Assembly (NCBI GenBank): GCA_903813345.2
Contig: CAIIXF020000007.1
Coordinates: 9,553,730-9,617,729, forward strand
Direction: 5' to 3'
Origin: Owenia fusiformis
Lineage: Eukaryota; Annelida; Polychaeta; Sabellida; Oweniidae
Length of the DNA: 64,000 bases
This document shows, piece by piece, positions 1 through 12,300 of this stretch (within the stretch, counting starts at the first letter, position 1; each line of letters begins with the position of its first letter). Below the pieces are notes generated by a model that did not search any database, was not told the origin of the DNA, and saw only the letters and a list, made by a program, of their open reading frames with translations. A program made the translations under genes and the position numbers.

Positions 1-700
1 AAAGTGTCATTAGACCATGTGCCATGCTTATAGTATTGACATACCAAATATGAACAAAATCGCTCCACTACTTTTCAAGTTATAGTAAAATACGTTAAAA
101 TGGCGGCCATTTTTCAAAATGGCCACCTTTTACCAAAAGTGCCATTAGACAGTGTATATACAGTGCTTATAGTATTCACATACCAAATATAAACAAAATC
201 GCTCCACTACTTTTCGAGTTATAGTAAAATACGTTAAAATGGCGGCCATTTTGAAAAATGACCGCCTTCTACCAAAAGTGTCATTAGACAGTGTGCCATG
301 CTTACAGTATTCACATACCAAATATGAAGAAAATCGCTTCACTACTTTTCGAGTTATAGTAAAATATGTTTAAATGGCGGCCATTTTTCAAATTTTTTTT
401 CAAAATGGCCGCCTTCTACCAAAAGTGTCATAGGACAGTGTGTCATGCTTATAGTATTCACATACCAAATATGAACAAAATCGCTCCACTACTTTTCAGG
501 TTATAGTAAAATACGTTAAAATGGCGGCCATTTTGAAAAATGGAGGCCATTTTTCAAAATGGCCACCTTCTACTAAAAGTGTCTTTAGACAGTGTGCAAT
601 GTTTATAGTATTCACATACCAAATATGAACAAAATCGCTCCACTACTTTTCGAGTTACAGCAAAAATCGTAAAATAACGAGTAAAGACCGCCATTTTTCA
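1..700. repeat. Satellite of about 140-bp units
   Basis: About five tandem copies of a unit of roughly 140 bp. Each contains 'gtgtcattagac', 'cataccaaatatgaa', 'aaaatcgctccactactttt' and 'atggcggccattttt'. Copies begin near 1, 137, 277, 419 and 577 and the last one degrades. The unit reads as a fixed series of short phrases (ACCAAATATGAA, AAAATCG, CGAGTTATAG, AAAATGGCGGCC). Short open frames here are repeat translations. No gene is visible. Confidence 0.9.
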
Positions 701-831
701 AGATGGCTGCCATGTGCTTCTTTCATATCTACATTTCTAGCTTTATTAATGTCCTATTTAATTTTTTTACATCTAAAACATATTGCTGTTACAATTTTAC
801 ATATTGTACCTAAATTACTGTAAATTCGACA

Positions 832-1060
832 CTAAAATGGCCGCCATTTTGAAATGAGCCGCCATTTTGAAAATCGGCTTTCGAGCAGAACTTCTACCCC
901 CATAGGGTATATGTGTACAAAATATGAACAAAATCGGGCCAACGGTATTTGAGTTATTGCCCGGACGGACGGACGGACGGACGGACGGACAGACGTACGT
1001 ACGGACGGACGTACGTACGGACGGACGGACGTACGTACGGACGGACGGAGGCGTTCCCTA
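832..1060. repeat. GGAC/GTAC microsatellite with conserved lead-in
   Basis: The segment 910-960 repeats the satellite phrase (tatgaacaaaatcgggcc, tttgagttattgc) and runs straight into (GGAC)n mixed with (GTAC)n from 961 to about 1050. A lead-in of this kind (target-like phrase, GTTAT, then GGAC repeats) is a recurrent invertebrate repeat layout. Overlapping open frames on both strands give Arg-Thr-Asp-Gly or Arg-Pro-Ser-Val repeats and are artefacts. Confidence 0.9.
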
Positions 1061-2459
1061 TATCCCTCCGAACTTCGTTCGATGGGATAATAATAAAGAC
1101 AATCAAACAAAACGTTTTAGAGTTATTGGTCTTCCTCTAATTGCACACAACGTATGAATTTCTCATTGACGTCATCGTGAAGTGTTTATTAGTTTGAATA
1201 GAGATAATTGCATATTATTACATATGTATGATATATGACAAATATCTTTGTTAAAGTTGTTAATAACAAAGAACAAGACAAGGAGTCAAGGACCATATGT
1301 ATGCACAATGCAATGCAGTGACTCATTGGAGCTGGCCTCAGCTGTAAAACATTTGTTCTTTTCTATGTGCTTCCTGCAAGTCGAAGATTAGAGATAAAAG
1401 TTTTAAAAAGATTCACAGGGATTGTGTTCTGAGATTAGTAGCGCAGTCTACCTTTGGTAGTTCGACTTTTTCAGGAAAGCAACAAACTTGGCACAGTTGT
1501 AGAAACACATGATCTGAATGAAAAATGATTTCGGGGCAATTGATTCGGGGTGGTCTTCATGGATTTTAAGCCTCTGACCCCCACCCCTATCAGGCGGGGA
1601 GGGGGTACATTATAATAAAATAAATAAAAATAGTTGTAAAGTATATTTCTTTAAATGACTTCATTTGGTCATTGCTTTGAGCCTTGAAAATGAGAAAAAC
1701 CTATTTTAGGAGTGGTGTTTAGGAAGGAAAATACATTTTAACCCAATTATCTAGCGTGAATTCATCTTTCAAAGGGTCAAATATAGGACATCAAGTACTG
1801 TATTTCAAGAATGTGATGTCTGATCATCCTGAAAAAATTCATACTAATAGAGATATTGGTGTTAATCACTCATATGATATATGGCTTGTGTAGCTCATGT
1901 AATTTTTGATATTTGGATATTTAAGCCCTTGCGGCCTAGGGGTGACCTTATTTTACCTTAATAATTTTTAAGATATGCGATGTTTGGGCCTCATATGAAT
2001 TCTAAATGTTGCATTAAGTATTGTTTTGTCATATTATTCCTAATTAGATGTAAAAAAATTATAGAAAATCAAAAAAAATCAAATTTTCATTTTCGGTTCT
2101 AAAGGGCCAGGGGTAACCATATTTTACCCTAATAATTTCCCAGATATGTAATATATGCATCTCAAATTAGCTCAAGATGTTGCATATAGTTCTGTTTTAT
2201 CATACTTCTTCCAATAAGATGTAGAAAATGATCGGATACATCTAAAAAATCAAAATTTTCACTTAAGCTCTTGATGGCCCTGGGGTAACCTTATTTTACC
2301 TTAATAATTTTCTAAATATGAGACATAGTCACCTCAAATGAGCTTAAGATGGTATATTTAGTCCTGTTTTATCATATCATTCCCAAGGAGTGAAAAAATG
2401 ATTGGAAATTATAAGAAAATTACATTTTCATATTACACCCCCAATCCGCAACATCTTCT

Positions 2460-2640
2460 TGCAGCGCTGTAAACAGTACTGAACAGTGCAGTCAGAGTAC
2501 TGCACTATATAGCAAGGTACAATGCTATTCTAACACCATCTGTTTTGGACAGCGTAGTACAGTACTGTTTTTACAGCTCAGAACTGTTTTAGAAAACAGC
2601 TGTGTACAGTACTGTTTTTACAGCACTGTTTATGAAACCA
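2460..2640. repeat. ACAGTACTGT-rich low-complexity tract
   Basis: A run of self-complementary words (acagtactg, gtactgttttacagc, cagtactg) inside the left arm of the foldback element. It is not mirrored clearly in the right arm, so it probably expanded after the arms formed. Confidence 0.6.
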
Positions 2641-3619
2641 TGCTGTTTGATGCAGTTTGAGATTGGTAGTGTTGTTTATGATAGGTCAGGAATGACCTAA
2701 TTTTACCTTAAAAATTTAAACAAAGAAATGTCATATTGTCTACTCAAATGAGCTCAAAATAGTGAATATAGTCTAGTTTTGTCATATTATTCCTACTGAG
2801 ATATACAATAATGATTAACAGTTATAAAAAAATGAACCTCAACAGCCATTTATTCCTTTCTAGTACCAATGGCAATATTATCTTTTATAGAACATTTTCT
2901 AAGATGTGAAAATGTTTGAAGTCTAGTTCATACTAGCACGAGTAGTAGCATTGTTAAGATTCTGTATATTATCATTTGAGTATATAATCCAAATCTATAA
3001 AACCTAATCAAAGGAGACACAATTTATGGATTCTGACAGTCTCTCCTACAGCTACATAGCTCAGAGCAAATCAGATCTGCTTTCAAACATTTGCATCTGT
3101 TCTCTTGACACAGGTATCTACCCCATGACCTACATTTTATGTTGTGGCCTCAGTATCAGCAGTGGGAGTAGGCCAGCCACATTCATGTGGTGATAGAAAC
3201 TGTGGCAGAAATGCATCAGAATGAATAAGGACTCTAGTCTTCTAATTTTAGGGTATCAAAAAAGATTTAAAGCTTTAGAACACTTGCGTAACCTCTGGGT
3301 ACACCTTCTATTCCTGCAAATCAGTTGACTAAGAGTAGTAGCAGAATGCATCTAGAGACTGTATGAAAAATGGTAAGGGCTAAACTTCGTTCATGGCCAA
3401 GTGGCCTTGAAATATCTAAGACAGGTCGTACATTCTGGAGGAATTTCCCCTCACCATAGGCCATATGCAATCCAAATTGACATTTTCAGCACAAGTTACT
3501 GCCAGTTTAAACCACACCAAAATCAACTGTATTGACTATGATTCTTATTAGGTCATGACAGAAGCAGTCTTTGGCATGCTTCTTCATACGAGCGAATGGT
3601 GATGGCAGATACTTCACTA

Positions 3620-4500
3620 TCGGGCTAAGATATTGCATTACCTCATTGTGAGGTCACAATCTTCTTGCCATCTTCCTCCAGGGTTTCAGTTTTGATGCCT
3701 GGAAGGAAAACAGCTCCCTCTTGTTCCAACTATCTTAGGAAATCTTGCCAATTCCACAGAAGAAAATTAGTAGGATATACTTTCCTCACTGTTCCAGTTT
3801 TGTGCTGTTTGTATCTATGCTCATTAACATCAAAGTTGAATGACTAAGCTACATAGTAGATGCCAAAATAATAGACAGGGCATGTATAGTTAAACATGCT
3901 AACAGTGATAAAGAAAATTGGGTGATTATGCAAATATGATATTACCCACGTAAAAGTCTGCAAATAGTTCATTGCCTTGATGTCAGCTGGAATGTTTACC
4001 AGGACACTAGCTTAAAGGGGCAACAAGGTCTGTAGAAGATTCAATTTTTTTACTTTTTCTGAGCTATCAGGGTAATATTTGGCTAAACATCTTCTTTGAC
4101 ATACCTATTTTCTTAAAATGTATGGATAAACTATCAATTTTAGCATTAACAAGTGTAAATTCAGTTCAAAGCTTCTATAAAGGGAGGCCCACTTATAGAT
4201 TTTTAAGATCCAAAACATTTCAAGAGGAATCAGCTGAAATAATGTTCATCCAGGGGGTTTCTTTGGAAAAAAATAAACATATATGTTAGTCTTGATGAAA
4301 TATCCAAACTTGAATATATTTTGACACTGGTCCATGATCGTTGAGTGGCCCCTTTGCACTAATTGTTGCACCTTTAAAACAGCACTAGAGAGACTTGTGG
4401 AACTGGAACAAGGATAGTCTAAGGAGGAAACTGAAACCCTTGAATTGGATGGAAAGAAGATAGTGACCACATAAATTAAGGAGGCAATGCAATGTTTTAG
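3620..4500. pseudogene. Decayed coding relic duplicated in inverted orientation
   Basis: On the minus strand 3840-3560 one frame reads through segments such as TETLEEDGKKIVTS and EVSAITIRSYEEACQRLLLS, broken by several stops. On the plus strand near 4380-4500 a matching frame reads ERLVELEQ, then ETETLELDGKKIVTT, then KEAMQCFSP. The shared core GKKIVT in opposite orientations shows that the foldback arms once carried the same coding sequence. I do not recognise the family. It could be a transposon protein or a captured host exon. It is not functional as it stands. Confidence 0.45.
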
Positions 4501-6277
4501 CCCAACAGTGAGGTTCTGCCCTTGCTCTTAAGAAGAAGCAGATTCAAGGATATTTCTCAATATTTTCAGTAAGACTGCTTCAATCATGGCCTTCAAGAGA
4601 AAGAATAATAATCCTTACATTTAATTCTGATGTGGTTATCCTGGCATATATGTGATGTTAAAAACTGAAAAAGTCAATTTGGATAGCATATGGTAAGGGA
4701 GAAATCCTATCAATATCTACCTGACAGAATCCTTGTCACCTTAGCCCCCCCCCCCCATCAGGCTAAGGTGACTGGACTTACTACCCTTTGCATTCATTCG
4801 ACTTTCCTTCTCAAAAGAGAGCTTCGTCTTCACTCTATCAGTTTTCAATAAATCTCTGAACTCACTGCGCTAATCAGAGTTTGTTGTCGAAATAAGGACG
4901 GCTTTCTATATGGTCATTTTCTCTGACGAAATCGCATCATTAATGTACACGCATTTAGCACTTGTTCCTTCAAGCTCGCTGATTGGTTGAGAATAGGTCA
5001 GCATGGTTTATTGCAGCTTGGGTCATAAATACTTTAAGACCCTAGCTGCCAATGGCATTGGTCATGGGGACGGGGCTGCTAAACCCACTCCATTCTTTGC
5101 CTCTATATTATGGTAATATATGATAAAATCATCTCTGACCTGTCAAAAGCTAAAGATGTCATTTTTCAAATTTCAATTATTTTTTACATCTCCTAAGGAA
5201 TAATATGACAAAACAAGAGTATATGACACAATTTTAAGCTCATTTGAGATACATAGGTCTCATAATTAAGACTTGTTCAAGATTAAATAAGCCCCTCCCC
5301 CAGGCCATCATAAGCTAAAATGAAAATTTCAAATTTTAAGAAATGCCCAATCATTTTCTACATCTTATTGGAGGTATTATGATTAAACAGAACTATATGC
5401 ACCATCTTGAGCTAATTTGAGATACATATATTACAAACCTTGAAAGTTATCAAGGTAAAATATGGTTACCCTTGGCCCTTCAGAAGCGATAATGAATTTT
5501 TTTTTTTTTTTGAAAAGTTCCAATCATTTTTCAATCCAATTAGGAATAATATGACAAAACAATGCACCATTTTGAGCTCATATGAGACCCATACATTGCA
5601 TATCTTAAAAATTATTAAGGTAGAATAAGGTTACCCCTAGGCCGCAAGGGCTTAAAAATTCAATTTTCGATAATTTTTATCTCAAAAAATACATGAGCTA
5701 CCCAAGCCATATTCTATATTTGTGATGAACACCTATACCCCTATTAGTGTGATTTTTTCCAAGATGATCAGACATCACATTCTTGAAATACAGTACTTGA
5801 TGTCCCATATTTGACCCTTTAAAATATGAATTCACGCTAGATAATTGGGTCAAAATGTATTTTCCTCACTAAACACCACTTCTACAATTGGTTTGTCTCA
5901 ATTTCAAGGCTCAGAGCAATCACCAAATGAAGCCATTTAAAAAAATTTACTTCAAAACCATTTTTATTTATTTTTTATAATGTACCCCCTCCCCACCTGA
6001 TAGGGGTTGGGGTCAGAGACTAAAAAATCCATGAAGACCACTCCGGATCACTTGCCCCGAAATCATTTTCGACTCAGATCAAGTGTTTCTACAACTGTGC
6101 CAAGTTTATTGCTTTCCTGAAAAAGTTGAACTATAAAGGGCTCATTTCTGGACATCTGACTGCGCTATAGCAGAGGTCTAACTTTATGTAAGTTTTCATG
6201 CACAAAATGGTTTACAAGTTTTTTCTTTCAAATTATAAAAGTATTCATGATTCCTGTGCCTCAGCTATGTCTCTTAC

Positions 6278-6374
6278 CATCGATCTCCATGCTAATGGTG
6301 GTCCATTGGGTGAGGTAGTGTATCATGTCATCCTTTGAAAGACGCGTGGCATTCAATCCTCTAGTAAAGCAGGC
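6278..6374 (-). CDS. LETMD1: LETMD1-like exon, end of LETM1 domain
   Basis: 97 nt. The acceptor is tttgattgcag and the donor GATG|GTAAGA. It enters in phase 0 and leaves with one base. It encodes ACFTRGLNATRLSKDDMIHY, then LTQWTTISMEID. The vertebrate counterpart is [21 protein letters not shown] followed by GEWLQIS. A short C-terminal exon should follow; I could not identify it between 1 and 6277. The preceding intron is about 4.2 kb. Confidence 0.9.
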
Positions 6375-9300
6375 CTGCAATCAAATCGCAACAGTAATTT
6401 AATCTATAAATGGATGGTATTCAATCAAAGCTCAATATATATGGAAATGCATAGAATACAAATTATTCCTTGAAAATATGATTGATAGTTAAGTCAAACT
6501 TCATTATAGACATGCCAGTAATTTAGTATGACACATCCAAGTAATAAGTGAAAGACGATAATGTGTACTCAAGCACATCTGAAGTATAATCTTGTGATAT
6601 CGTAACAAGTAATATAAAATTCAAGATGTCATTATATGTATAAGTAAGAATTACTGTTGAATGAATAAATAACCTAAAAAATGTATGTATCTAATAGATC
6701 ACAAGATTTTGCATAAAGAAGCATCTCTTAACATTGTAGAAATAACTGGTCATATCTGACAAGGAGGATTGGCTCCCAGAGTGCAACATCGATATTCTGT
6801 CCCATATATGGGCATGTCGTGCTACAAAATTTGAATTCCAACGACCGCCATTTTGTTCACTTCAACATTTGAATTGTGAATTTTGGTCTTATTTCCTAAC
6901 GAAAAATTCCAAAACTCACAAGAAATGATCGAGATATTGGTTAGAATATTTTGAACTGTTTATTTTGAATTTATAATCGGTTTTAATTTCAGAAAATAAC
7001 GACATTTCGGCGTTTTCATTGTTGGAAAATATCGACTTCGATTCTGGGAGCCAATCCTCCTTGCATATCTGAGAAACGATTTCAAATGCCAATAAATATT
7101 GTCATCATTCACTTGGAAACCATATGGAGCTATATCACATTATGACATCACAATATCAATCATCAGACATCACACAGACACTACAAGAGTCACACACAAA
7201 CACACAATTGCTATGACATTTCAAAGTCTTTGAAATCCAGTCACATAGTATTCAGTTTCATTATGACATCACAATTAAAACCCTGATTTACAAAATGACA
7301 TCATTGCTCTGATCACCATGGCAATAAAGAATAATGAATGAAACTGCACAAAAAAAGTAATAACAGCAGATTGATGTATTGCTCCCTATTTTTATCAGGA
7401 CAACTCTAGTAAACAAGGTAAGAAGTATAAGGTGGTTAAATAACCTCAAGAATTTTTACATGTTTCCAAACAGTCCACCAAGGCACCAACCTCTGCTAAT
7501 GAGGATGTAGGAGATGGGAAGAATTCTCTATTGGGGATAATTTCAGCAAAGTTGAGTCCTTTGAGTAAGTCCCATGAACAACATTAATAAAGGGAAACTT
7601 AAGCTTAACCCCTGGCAACAGCTTAACCCCTGGCAACAGCTTAACATCATCTACTCTTTATTAGAGATACAGTAATTCATTGATTTAGGACCATGAGGCT
7701 ATTAAAGCTACATTTGAGATTATTAAGATTCAATTAGCATTAAACCTGTTACAACATCTGTTAAAGTGAGAGGGTGATGTGACTAACTTCTGGGATGCAG
7801 GGTATTAACCTTTAAAGGATAGGTTTCGATATGGTGAACTGAATTCAACAAAGTTTTTCTCTAAAACCAATTATTGAAAACATTCTGTAAAAAACAGGGT
7901 CCTTTATGTAATGTTGACTGATGCAAAAATCATTTATATATATTTTATATAACTGTTTTTGTTAATATTTTTTGTTTTTTAGTGCAATTGTTTTTTGTTC
8001 CTTTCTACCAATTCTTGAGAATGAAATAAAACGTCTTTCTGAACCTTGTTGGAACAAAATAGCATATACAACATTTTCTTAGACCTCTCAATATTATATA
8101 GTTATACAAAGGAAATTTTGGTTGATTTAACAAAAAGTATGCAAGAACAAAACAAAACCCCCCACAATATATAAAAATTAAGATAAATCTTTTAATTTAA
8201 TAAGATACTTTTTTAAAATCAACCAAACTTTCCTTTGTACAATTACAATATTAAGTTGTGTTTATGTCATTTTGTTCCAATGAGGTTCGGATATATGTTT
8301 CATTTCATTCCGAACATATGATACCAAGAAAGAAAGAAGTGTCTGATGCGTTTTCTAAAACAATATAAAGAAAGGTATACTGTATGTATATAATTCAAAT
8401 TATAATGTTACCATCCAAAAGATGACCATTGAATTGACGATGTGTAGAATTTTCAAAATGTTTTGATGACTGGTTTAAGAGAAACGCGTGTTCAAAAAGT
8501 TCACCATTTCGATACCACTCCTTTACATTAAATTCAGCATGGCATCGGGCATAGCAGAACACAATGAGGCCAGAAGGAGGGAGAAAGTCTATCTACGTAA
8601 AGCACATTTAGAACGAGCATTCATAAAAGGAGAGAATTTGATACTTGGTGAAAGACATGATGACCCATCAAGTGCTCAGAAAGCTACAATAAGCTGTCCA
8701 CCAAAAGCAAAACCTCAGTCCAACCCATGTTCATGTGAAGGTGCTCCAGATGTTAAGGTAGTCGGAATGCCTCCATTTGGGACATCAGAGAAATGCAGTT
8801 GTTCCCCATCTGAACCAATCAACATAGCAGAATACATCATTGTACCACCATATGCCCAACATGAGGTTCAGGAGAATTTGCCAAAGAGGAAGTCACACGA
8901 TGAATGGATCTGTGATCAGATGTACTCAGCCAAGATGAACAATCGGTACAGCTCAACGGACTATGCCAGTCAATGGTAGCACAGATATGAGAACAATCAC
9001 AACAATTTATGTACTAATATTACGCATTCACTGCAATTACTGCATTACATAGTAAATAGTAATATGTCATGTTATCAAATGAGCAATTTGTTTATCAATC
9101 AAATTCAAAAGCAAATGTTATATGTTTGATCCTCCAGTATCATGTAGCAATATTATTCATACAATAAAATCCTCTATTATCACCACATTCAAAACTGTAC
9201 ATTGAATACTAAATGGGTGGATATGGAGATAGATTTCATACCTCATGATAATTATTTAATGACTCTGTATTCAGAATTTCAGAGGCTTATTTCAGAAGTA

Positions 9301-12300
9301 CAACATTTGTCTCTAAAACTACAATTACTGAATGTACTCACAGGTTAAAATGATAATTTACTTAGTATAGGCCAGTTTTTGGCAAAATGTTAATTAATGT
9401 TCATTCTGTCAATAGAGGCCTTTCCATATAGCTTTGAAATCTCGTTAAAGTCTCGTTTTTAATGAGATTTTAGGAGATCTGCATTTTTAACCACCAAAGA
9501 CTAACATTTTCTTCTATTTGATGGCATATCTGAATTCTGTGTGTAATTTTCTATCAAAACAAATTTGATTTGCACTGTTATTTACCTTAATTCAAATTCT
9601 AGAGATTTTCAAGCTCTCTAAAAATGATCTGGGTAAATCCCCATTGATGCAATGTTGAAAAACCTTATACGGTTCATTTACTTTTATAAGGATCACAATT
9701 TTAATGTGAAATCACAATCCACATGTCAATAATATCATATAGTTCATTCCAATGGTGTTTTAAGTTGATCCAAATGGAATTACTTGTTAAATCAAGAAAT
9801 TAAGTGACTCTTGCTATTAAGTTGCCATGTTATTTAGCCCTAACAATACCCATGATGCCATCTATTTTTCTATTTATATGGAAAAGGATCAATTGAGCTT
9901 TTGCGATCAGAATTCAGGAATTCCGTTTATGGATACAGTTGTCATGTATTTCGTCTTATTGGTGTGACGTCATACAGAAATGATATTAGACATGATGGAG
10001 AGATGAAATGGTGGACACGTGGCAGTTTTGAGGTAAAAATTTTATTATTTCTTTTTTGAAAACCATGGGTCCATTATTTACCAGGTATGCCGATTTGACT
10101 AGATCATGAGTATATCTCTATATGTGTGAAGTTTCGGTGAAATTCATACTAAACGTCGATGCCTTTTTTTCAAAATCGGGGGCGCTTAACCGTTATCTAA
10201 ATCATGTCGAAAGATCTTAGACTTGGCATGTGCTTAGAATGAATGTTGATCTAGTCAAATCGAACACTTTTGTGAAAAATAAATCAATAAAGTACGAAAT
10301 ACAGAAGATAATCTCTCAAAATCAGAAAGCTATAGCAGTGTGGCCTAATTGTGACGTCACTACAAGATAGAATTCATCCAGTGATCGCAAATCATCAATT
10401 AAAGGATATGACGTTAATTGACATATGATATGTCATATAAAAAGATATGACTGACCTAATCATATCAACAGTAATATGTATATAATTTGTATATCTTGAA
10501 GAATATGACATAAACTGAAATATGATACAACATCATGAGACCTAATGATATCAACTGTTATATGTACAGTATATCGACTTACACTACGTAACTCTTCTTC
10601 TGTCAATTTGTCGATCCCTTCTCTCTGCATTGCACGATCAATGTAGTTTATAAGCACCGCATCTTGTAGTAGTTTCTGCCTGAGAAGACTATGAAGAAGC
10701 ATACCTTTGGCTAGATGTCTCTGGAAAACAAGGTTTTATTGCCTTTAATTCATATAAGTTCAGATCACACATGATGGATAGATATGGTTTTAATTATAAA
10801 ATCATGAATTTATAATTAAAACCAATGAGCTCATACACATAATGCAGAACTTCCATCAGTAGCAATTTTCTCCAGTTGCTAAACTGAAATCATTTGTTGC
10901 TTTGAGAAACTTTGCAACTAAACTGTTTCAATGCTAAAATTATAATTTCAAATAACTTTCCTAATTGTTTTCATTTATACATGCCTGTTTGAGAAATTAT
11001 GATGAATTCATTCACTATGGAAGGTCTACATGTATATATGTGTATTACATACCTAGCGAAGCATTTGTATGGAAGTCAATGGAACTGAAGGTCGGCTATA
11101 TATTCCTGCATAGCCGCCAAACTTTTTTACCATGATGACTTTATGACGTCATAACATGTAAACAAAGTAATTTCGACTGGAATCATGTAAAATTTTGGTC
11201 TTTTTTCACGCATTTCTACATATTATCTTGATGAAATGTTATGTAAATGTACTTTAGGTATGTAATACAACAATTATGTCTGTATCATTGAATATATGCC
11301 TTCGGTCCGTCGTCAATATAACCTTCGCAAGCTTGGGCAATATTGCTGACAGACCTCAGGCATATATTCAATGATAGGGACATAACTGCTAGATATGACT
11401 TACCTTTTTTAATACCACATACAGGGTGTCCCAAAAAAAAGGAAACCAGCAATAGATTGCTTATTCCTCAAATATGAATAATGATAGGAAAATTTCACAG
11501 CTACCATCTGATAGATTATGATGTCCTCTTTCTTATGATACCAAAGTTGTCTATTTCCCTTCACGGATGACTGAGTTATAAGGGATTTAAGTGACCATGT
11601 CAGAAATGAGTTTGTACCACTTTCAGCCAAGTCAATTTCACCATCATAACAAAGTGATAAGTAACAACAAACATCAGGATATCACTCTTATACTCATTTA
11701 TTCCAATTAAAATTACACATATCATATTTAACACCCCTTTTAAATCCCAATGTCAATTCAAAGCTGTTTTAACCCCAGTGTCATCATAAGGGATGCAGTA
11801 CGTGCGATGAGATCAAGGGCAGACATTTGCATTGAAAGGAATGGGGGTCATGTTGAAGGACACTGGGGTTAAAACAACTTTGAATGGACATTGGGATTTA
11901 AAAGGGGTGTTAAATATGATATGTGTAATTTTAATTGGAATAAATGAGTAAAAGAGTGATATCCTGATGTTTGTTGTTACTTATCACTTTGTTATGATGG
12001 TGAAATTGACTTGGCTGAAAGTGGTACAAACTCATTTCTGACATGGTCACTTAAATCCCTTATAACTCAGTCATCCGTGAAGGGAAATAGACAACTTTGG
12101 TATCATAAGAAAGAGGACATCATACCCTATCAGATGGTAGCTGTGAAATTTTCCTATTATTATTCATATTTGAGAAATAAGCAATCTATTGCTGGTTTCC
12201 TTTTTTTTGGGACACACTGTATAACAAGATATATGACTTACCATGTTAGGTCTAGATATATATATGACTTACCATGTAAGGTCTACATATAAGAGTTACC

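Larger units (their letters stand above)
1441..6175. mobile_element. Large foldback element with long inverted arms
   Basis: The stretch from about 1441 (gcgcagtc, then ctttttcaggaaagcaa, ttggcacagttgtagaaaca) to about 2860 is matched in inverted order by about 5150 to 6175 (tgtttctacaactgtgccaa, ttgctttcctgaaaaag, gactgcgc). Arms are diverged and carry different deletions. Both contain the phrase 'ggtaaccttattttacctta' or its complement. An inner pair of inverted segments (about 3620-3760 and 4380-4500) looks like decayed coding sequence. The element is an old foldback (long-TIR) transposon or an inverted duplication. No intact transposase is present and I saw no clear target duplication. 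Confidence 0.75.

Noticed and set aside
924-1157. Arg-Thr-Asp-Gly repeat proteins
   Set aside because: Direct translations of the GGAC/GTAC microsatellite.
4740-4760. Poly-C run and other C/G homopolymers (25740-25770, 26215-26240, 55950, 59235)
   Set aside because: Simple homopolymers inside or beside transposon ends; no regulatory meaning can be supported.
11409-12292. Pair of identical about 70-codon frames (SGTNSFLTWSLKSL)
   Set aside because: They are the two arms of one palindromic element and lack an ATG start.
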